Below, one piece after another: positions 57,812 to 64,000 of a stretch of 64,000 bases of DNA (position 1 is the stretch's first letter; every line of letters starts with the position of its first letter). The notes under the pieces were generated by a model that was given only the letters and a program-made list of their open reading frames with translations, was not told the origin of the DNA and did not search any database. The DNA comes from Dromiciops gliroides (taxonomy: Eukaryota > Chordata > Mammalia > Microbiotheria > Microbiotheriidae), in the NCBI RefSeq assembly GCF_019393635.1, contig NC_057866.1:122077897-122141896 (forward strand), read 5' to 3'. The position numbers and the translations under genes were made by a program.

Positions 57812-58309
57812 GTGAGCCGGGGACGAGGAGGAGGAGCCGGAGCCGGAGCGCCCCGAGCCCCTGTCTGCTCCTGGGGAGCGGAGGGCAGGGGGGGAGTGGG
57901 TAACGAACTGCCCTCGGTGCCCAGGCCCGAGCTTCGTATCGGGAGACCTGGCTATTTTCCCGCGAGCCTGTGGTCCTCTTTTTTTTTTTTTTGTGGGAGG
58001 GGAGTGGGGGTAAAGATTTTCTGAGCGAAAAGACAAGGAGAAGAAAAGCACACGTGTGGTGTTGGGAGGGGGCGCGAGTGTAGACTTGGATTGGGTTGTT
58101 GGATCCCGGTTCCGCTCGCCTCTAGTAGCGCTGCATGCCGGGGAGGAGTAGGAAGGGTCCCCGCTTTGTGTGGCTCGAGAGGAGGGTGGCCTGGGAATTT
58201 GGGTGTCGGCGAAGGAACTTGGGGAGGGGCGTGTGCTGGCCGCGAAGTCACTGAACTTAGCTCTTGGGGAGAAACCGATCCCCCCCCCCCCTCTTCTTTG
58301 AGCGCGCAA

Positions 58310-58925
58310 GGGTCCAGTTGCTAAGTCCGCGAGGATAGGGTGGCACAGTCTTAATGTTGGAGGTGACTGGTGTGGGTGGCAAGAAGGGGGGAGGAAGATG
58401 GTGTGAAACAGGACTCCTCTTGAGGGACTCTGAGCATTCGCTTTGTGTGATGGGGGCAGAGGATGGGGCTGCTTTGTGCAGAGCCGAGAGAGCCTTCGCT
58501 CGTAGGAAGAAGAATGTGTCTGCTTGATACTCATTTGTTTGCTCTTCAGTGTTTATTCAAGAATTGTATTTTTGGCATTTCTCAGGGTTCTCAAGAGAGT
58601 GACTACACTTACCGGTCACTTTCATATTATTTTTCGGCATGTAAAGAGGCTGGTTGAAAGTCCGTTTCTGTGTCCCGTGAGGAAAATGATGACCCACACC
58701 TTAAAAATCATTTCCATCCGTTGTGAACGCTTGAAAGGATCTCTTCTGGAAGATAGGGGAACTTTTATTTGTGAATTTATCTCTTCAGAGCTTGCTCTTT
58801 TAAAAAATGAAATCTTTCTCTTTTTGTTAAAATAGAGGTTTCTAAATCAGTGCAATCTTTGACGGAATTAGGCAGAGTATGTTGGAAGATGTTCGGTATT
58901 GAGCATCTGTTTATTGAGCTAGGTC
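58310..58925. other. Intron sequence, unassigned
   Basis: Falling GC content away from the island; nothing recognised. Confidence 0.5.
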
Positions 58926-59205
58926 ATAGTTTTAAAGTTGGAAGGAACCTTGGAATCCAGATCTTACAGATGAAGAAACTGAGGAAGAGAAGTTAAATGA
59001 TTTGGAAACTTGTCCCAGAAAGGTATGGTGTCTTCCTCCAAGTTATGCAGTTCGTTAGTGGCAAAGAACACTTTGCTCATGATAACCCTGTGAGGTAGGT
59101 AGTACAAGTGTTACTACTATATTTTACAGATGAGAAAAACTCACATGAAGAAGGAAAGGACTTGCCCAAAGTCATACATGCAGTAGCAAGTCTAGCATTC
59201 TTTTT
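58926..59205 (-). mobile_element. Two old MIR-age fragments, antisense
   Basis: TTTACAGATGAG-type and AAACTGAGGAAGAGAAGTTAAA text at 58930-59010, then GATAACCCTGTGAGGTAGGTA and GGACTTGCCCAAAGTCATAC at 59085-59200. Confidence 0.65.
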
Positions 59206-59429
59206 GCTGAATGTGGCACACTAACAGACTTCCTCGGATTTTAAGGGCCTTAAAAACGGGCCCTCCCCCTTTTTCGTATTTGTACCCCATTAATTTCCCA
59301 GTGCCCTTGCACACAAGTTAGGAACTAGACTCTTAATTTCATTGGTCTTAGGACCTTCCAGCTGAGAAAATGCCCTCTACCAATGTACTCCAGCATCTAC
59401 TATGCAACTTAATGTTCCTAAAGAGCTTG

Positions 59430-59550
59430 CTAAAAATTCTGAGGCTAAGTGACTTGTTCAGATTGACAGCTGGACACACAGACAGAGGTAGAACTTGAAC
59501 TCTGGTCTTTCTGGTTTTGAGGGCAGCACTATTCATTGTGCCATACTGAA
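59430..59550 (-). mobile_element. MIR fragment, antisense
   Basis: GAGGCTAAGTGACTTGTTCAG and GAACTCTGGTCTTTCTGG. Confidence 0.65.
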
Positions 59551-59721
59551 TATAAGTGTTGAACTGAATTGGAAAAAAAAATCCATGAAACATAATAAAC
59601 GCTACAAGCAGGAGCTCCTGTATTCACAGACCCCAAGACACACGGAAAAATTTCAGGGTGTCTCTGACCGTGGATGGGGAAAATATGACATCTTTGTTTT
59701 CATAAACTTATGGTCTCCTAG

Positions 59722-59970
59722 CTGTAGGCAGCTAGGTGATAACAGTATAAAGAGTACCAAGTGTGGAGTTAGGAAGGACCTGAGAGGCAATCCAGCCTTG
59801 GACACTAGTCCTTTGACCTTGGAAAAGTTACTTAACCTCTGTTTGCCTCAGTTTCCTTAACCTTAAATGGGAAAAATAATGGTAACCTACCTCACAAGGT
59901 TGTTGTGAAGATTAAAATCAAATATTTGTAAAGTGCTTAGCACATACTAGGTGCTATATATAAGTGCTAG
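59722..59970 (+). mobile_element. Older SINE/MIR copy
   Basis: TAGGCAGCTAGGTGATAACAG head, TTGCCTCAGTTTCCTTAACC, CTACCTCACAAGGTTGTTGTGA, and AAGTGCTTAGCACATACTAGG. Confidence 0.8.
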
Positions 59971-59974
59971 CTAT

Positions 59975-60475
59975 TTAGGGTGTGAGAAGGGCTCTGAGAT
60001 AAACTTCACCAGACTGCCAAAGGAAGAGTCTGTGACACAAAAAAGGTTAAGAAACTCTGACCTAGAATACTTTAGTAGGGAGAGAGATCAGTGTGGGCTC
60101 AGTAGGGCAGACTTCATTTTGGAGGCAGGACTTAGTGAGATATGGACTCCTGAAGAGTAAGAAAGGTATTTCAGGCCAGGTATGAATAAAGGCTGAGCTA
60201 TCTAGAACTCCTAATTGAGAAAGACTTAAATGTCAGAGATACATTTGGATATGTAATGTCAAGTCTTTATTTATCACTGGATGTTACCAAATGTTAGTGA
60301 TATTGACATTCCTAATGACAGCAGTAATACTAATTTTTTTGAGGAGGGGTGGTTTGAGTGTAATTTTAAAATGAAGCCCGTCTAAGGGAATAGTGGGTGT
60401 ATTATATATAACTGAGTGTATATTGAACTTTAAAAGAACACATGTTATATATGTATAGTACATATATAACACATA
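59975..60475. other. Intron sequence, unassigned
   Basis: Nothing recognised. Confidence 0.45.
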
Positions 60476-60479
60476 TATT

Positions 60480-60650
60480 TAACAAATTCTTATCAAGTAC
60501 TTGATTTCAGTTTTTTAAATTATTAAGCACCTGTTGTATGCAAGGTGCTGACAGTACAAAGATGAAAAATGACACAGCCATTGCCCTTAAGAAATTTAGT
60601 CTGTAATCTTAGTAGGGAGAACAAAATTATGATACAAATTATAGTATGAT
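60480..60650. repeat. Ancient interspersed repeat
   Basis: AAGCACCTGTTGTATGCAAGGTGCTGACAG, same family as 19.1 and 22.1 kb. Confidence 0.5.
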
Positions 60651-60654
60651 GAAC

Positions 60655-61345
60655 ACATGAGGAGTATAAAATGTGAGATCAGACACAAATCATTGGCAAA
60701 ATATTTGGTTCCTTCAATATGCAAGACACTATGGCTTGATGACTTTATTCTCCCATGTATATATGAAAAGATAATACTTTATATTATGGTATTAGCCCTC
60801 AAGTGACTCAAAGACCTTCGACCTTACTTGCATATTGTCTTCCCCATTACAATGTGAGCTCTTTTAGGTCAGGAGGCGTGTTTTTTCTTTTCTTTGTATC
60901 ACCAGTTCCTGGTACAAAGTAGGCACTTAAATGTTGACTGAGTGACTGACTTTGGCTGCTTAGGCCTTAGTTTTTTTAGTATGGCATTTATTATGATAGC
61001 ATGCCTAAAAGTTCTGGTCATGTGGTAGCCAGTTGACTGGTTGGATCATTATTTCAAAGTAGAATTGTACAGATACAATTCTTCTTTTTTTTTTTAAATA
61101 GTGATTTATTATTGTCCAGGTCACTCTCCCAACTTTCTGTAATCACTTGAATATCTAGTTAACAGTCTTCTCTTCCCTGTTGCTTGCCATCATTTTTGGG
61201 ACCTCACTATTCATGTTAATGACCCCTCTGATGTTCAAACAAGTCCCTGCCTCCTCAAATTACTGTGACCACCCACCTCTAACATGCTCTAGCCATACAT
61301 TAGCATGGACATACTTTAGTCCTTGCCATTTCTAGGAAGTGTAAA
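60655..61345. other. Intron sequence with an L2-like end
   Basis: ATGTGAGCTCTTTTAGGTCAGG to AGTAGGCACTTAAATGTTGAC at 60850-60945 is an L2-like end; the rest is unrecognised. Confidence 0.45.
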
Positions 61346-61365
61346 TCCTCAACTTGCATTTTATT

Positions 61366-61519
61366 TTTTATTTTATTTTGGTGAGGCAGTTGGGGTTGTG
61401 ACTTGCCCAGGGTCACACAGCTAGTAAGTGTCAAATGTCAGGTCAGATTTGAACTCGGGTCCTCCTGACTCCAGGGGCGGTGCTCTATCCACTTTGCCAC
61501 CTAGCTGCTCACCCACCCC
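61366..61519 (-). mobile_element. SINE, antisense
   Basis: CCTCAACTTGCA(T/C)TTTA on both sides; lost a few bases inside (GGGGTTGTGACTTGCC). Confidence 0.94.
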
Positions 61520-61779
61520 CCCTCAACTTGCACTTTAAAAGTTTTGTAAAGTCACATGTTTTATTTGTTTTGAGAAATAGAATTGGGGGAAATTTGATTT
61601 ATAGTACATAATGGAATTACAGATTCTTAGGTACAAGGATCTTAGAAATCCTGTGGTCAAACCTCTTATCCATTTGGTGCAGGAATCCTTTCTGCAACAT
61701 TCAGGGAATTCCCAGTGTGTAAACTCCTTTCTCTGTAGTTCATTGGCAAGTTGTCTGTGATTTCTGGAGTTAAGTTCCT

Positions 61780-61905
61780 AGAGTACTGAGAAGTTAAGTA
61801 ATTTAGCCATCATTACATAGCTAGTATATGAGTAAAGCAGCATCTGAATGTAGGTTTTCCAGATCCCAAGTCTAGCCCTTTATCCATTATGCCGCACTGC
61901 CCATT
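61780..61905 (-). mobile_element. MIR fragment, antisense
   Basis: AGAAGTTAAGTAATTTAGCC, then TAGCCCTTTATCCATTATGCC. Confidence 0.65.
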
Positions 61906-61909
61906 TCTT

Positions 61910-62990
61910 TATTTTGTCATATTGAACAAAATCTGCCTTACTTTAAACTTAAGGATCCATGATTGGTTCTAGTTCTGTCCTGTAGAGAGCAACATAAAAC
62001 AAATGTAAACCCTCTTGTACATGGCAGCACTTCAGATATTTGTAAATGCTATCCTGAATTGCTCTGTTGTCTTATTTCCAGAATTAACATCTTCAGTTCC
62101 TTCAGCTACCACCCCCCCTCCATAAAATATATTTTCCAAATCCTTTTTACCATCCAGTTCACTGGACAGATTGTTCAGTGACCTTAAAATGAATGGTACA
62201 TTGCAACAAAAATTACAGTAGTCTGAGAGTATAGTTTGGATTATTATTACTTCTCTTGACCAGGATACTCTTGTTATATTTTACTTATTTGAGTCTAAGA
62301 TTAAATTATTTTTTTTTAGAACATATGTCACACTTCTGGTTTATTTAGCTTTTACAGTTAATTTAGATTTTTTTTTAACTTGTACTTTGGTCAAGCTGTG
62401 TCTTTTTCTTTTTTTGGTGGATTTTAATTTAGGTCTTAGCTAGCCCTCTTAAATTTCACCTTGTAAATTTTGACCCATCCCTCCCTCATGTTGGTATCTC
62501 TTTGTCTTGATTCACTTACCCATCTATAAAGTTGGGAGATTGGAATTATGGAACATTAATGTAATATATTTTTTTTTTACCATAAGAAATGAAAAAGTCA
62601 GAAACATGGCTAGATTGGTCCTAAAACAGTAAATGTAGTAGATGTCCTGAAACAGTAAAATAAATATTAACAAGTAAATCATATTGATGACAACAGCATA
62701 AAAGGAATAAGACCAAATAATGACCAAATTTGGCTTGCAAGTTGGAATGGTGATGGACTGTTGCATATGCTATCATATAAAGTTGATGCGATGTATTTGT
62801 TGGTTTTGCTGAATGAACTTTTTTCTTAACTTTCTTAATCTTTGCTAAAAAGGAAGGCTTAATGAATAGGAAAGGATGGGAGGGATGTATTCAGAAGTGA
62901 TGATTATGTATGAACAAGAGGTATCAGTTTTAAAAATCTGAGAGTGGATATATCCTCCCTTCTCTTTCCTCCTTTTTTCCAATATTTGAT
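61910..62990. other. Intron sequence, unassigned
   Basis: AT-rich, nothing recognised. Confidence 0.45.
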
Positions 62991-62994
62991 GGTA

Positions 62995-63845
62995 AGTTGA
63001 CCCTTCTCAATAAGGTTAACCTCTCTACATGTAACTTTGATCTCATCTCTTTCAGGTAGATTTCCTCCACCAGTATTTTCTTTTTCTCATAATCTTTTTT
63101 TCTGACTTTTATTAAACTTTTACAGAAAAAAAAACTTCCACAGAATAATATGTATGTTCAACATGACAGCTAATTAGGCATAGTCCATATGTAAAAATGA
63201 ATCAAGAGATGGTTTATTTCAATAGCATCTTCTCTTGGTGTTTCACTTTTTGTATCCTTTTTCTTGATTCCTGATCATTTTAGACACTGCTTGGTTTTTA
63301 ATTTGTAAATCTACCAGATTTTGTAAACTTTTAGTATGCTCTGTAGCTTCCTGCATGGTTTTTCCACTTGTTCCTACTGGTTGATTCTGAGAAACTTTAA
63401 AGTCAAATGTATGATACCCATACATTGGCCGCTCTGTAGTCTCATTTGGAAGACAGAGCTGAACTGGACAAGGAGGGGTGTGCCAGAGTCCTCTCTGCTC
63501 TTTGGCTCCTGGGAGAACTTTGTAGGGGAAATCCCATAGTGGCTCTTTGCATAAACTTTGATCTTTCCTAGCCTCCTGGATTAGCCCCGCTACCTGCAAT
63601 ATGTGCAGGTCTCTCTTGTCCTTAAAAAGAACCACTTGACCTTATTATGCCTTCAAACTATCATCCTTATCTCTCTTCCCTTTCACAGCCGAAATTCTAA
63701 AAAAAAAAGTTTCTCTACTAGTTGTCTCCTTGTCTTCTCTCATTCCTTCTTTAACCTTTTGATTCTGGCTTTTAGTTGTGGTACTCAATTGTAACTGCCC
63801 TGTTTACAGTTATCAAATTGTCTTAACCAAATCTGATGTCCTTTT
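62995..63845 (+). mobile_element. L2 LINE, split by a retrocopy
   Basis: GGTTAACCTCTCTACATGTAACTTTGATC and GATTTCCTCCACCAG before the interruption; CAGGTCTCTCTTGTCCTTAAAA, then CACTTGACC, and CATTCCTTCTTTAACCTTTTGA after it. L2 order is kept across the gap, with some 60 bases of L2 missing at the join. Confidence 0.7.
63079..63587 (-). pseudogene. Antisense processed retrocopy of an unrecognised gene
   Basis: On the minus strand a frame is open from about 63587 (the leftward end of L2 text) to a TGA at about 63243, giving roughly 115 codons that include PLWDFPYKVLPGAKEQ, TERPMYGYHTFDFKVSQN and NLVDLQIKNQAVSKMIRNQ. I do not recognise the protein. After the stop comes about 130 bases of 3' UTR, a polyadenylation signal (TTTATT on the plus strand, 63108-63113) and, within 15 bases, an interrupted A tail (63079-63101). 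No intron, 5'-truncated, and placed inside an L2: the marks of L1-mediated retroposition. The open reading frame runs beyond the retrocopy for some ten codons into antisense L2. A clean target duplication was not found. Confidence 0.6.
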
Positions 63846-63855
63846 CTTATCCTGA

Positions 63856-64000
63856 GGTAGCTAGGTGGCACTGGGAATAGACTGACCCCTCAGCAAGCCC
63901 CTTAACCTCTGACTCTGTTTCTGTCATCTGTAAGATAGGGATCATAATACCTATCTCCGAGATTGGGAGGATCAAATAAGGTATTTGTAAAGGAGTTTAG
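63856..64000 (+). mobile_element. Old SINE/MIR copy, runs off the window
   Basis: GAGGTAGCTAGGTGGCACTGG head, CAGCAAGCCCCTTAACCTCTG, then AGATAGGGATCATAATACCTA. Confidence 0.75.

Larger units (their letters stand above)
56690..58300. promoter_or_regulatory. CpG island promoter of SLAIN2
   Basis: Dense CpG and GC-rich from about 56690 to 58300, in contrast to the CpG-poor surroundings. Contains GC boxes (CCCCGCCCCC at 57033-57042, GGGGGCGGAGG near 57129) and no obvious TATA box. The transcription start is probably near 57000-57200. Confidence 0.85.
57812..64000 (+). other. SLAIN2: SLAIN2 intron 1, 5' part
   Basis: Begins with the donor GTGAGC. No acceptor plus exon matching the next SLAIN2 segment was seen to the end of the window, so the intron exceeds 6.1 kb. 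It carries repeats and an antisense retrocopy. An E-box CACGTG lies at 58051-58056 within the CpG island part. Confidence 0.85.

Noticed and set aside
57284-58534. 416-codon open frame on the minus strand over the CpG island
   Set aside because: Ser/Pro/Arg-rich low complexity, opposite to the SLAIN2 exon, with no domain. Stop codons are rare by chance in GC-rich sequence, so this is a shadow frame.

Overview
The window looks like genomic DNA of a marsupial. About 35 copies of one short SINE are present, head GGGGCAGCTAGGTGG, internal TGTGACCCTGGGCAAGTCACTTAACC, A-rich tail. This is the MIR-related SINE that dominates metatherian genomes (called SINE1_MD in opossum and WSINE/WALLSI in Australian species). 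With it come marsupial-type L1, L2, CR1/L3, MIR and solo retroviral LTRs. I cannot tell American from Australian marsupials from this sequence alone.

Only one protein-coding gene is secure. The first coding exon of SLAIN2, a microtubule plus-end protein, starts at 57426 and ends at a GTGAGC donor at 57812. It lies in a CpG island of roughly 56690-58300 with GC boxes and a YY1 motif. Everything from 57812 to the end is the beginning of intron 1. Bases 1-56.4 kb upstream are intergenic and almost wholly made of transposon debris. In mammals the neighbour on that side is normally TEC, but none of it is visible here.

Layout. 1-12 kb: L1 fragments in both orientations, SINEs and MIRs, including two SINEs inserted one after the other at the same target. 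12-29 kb: SINEs, composite SINEs with a LINE-like tail, possible LTR remnants near 15.6 and 19.8 kb, a CR1/L3 piece, and two L2 pieces at 23 and 28 kb. 29.5-39.3 kb: six LTRs of four families in under 10 kb, most with clean 4-5 bp target duplications, plus a recent 288-bp templated duplication. 40-46 kb: nested L1 copies and long microsatellites. 46.9-50.5 kb: a nearly full-length but dead LINE with endonuclease and reverse transcriptase remnants. 52-56.4 kb: L1 and SINEs up to the SLAIN2 island. Intron 1 contains an antisense processed retrocopy of a gene I do not recognise (about 63.08-63.59 kb), sitting inside an L2.

There is no operon-like organisation and no new protein system. The interest lies in the nested insertion history, the LTR cluster, the templated insertion, the LINE/SINE shared tails, and the retrocopy. 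All family names and homologies come from recognising motifs by eye, not from a search.
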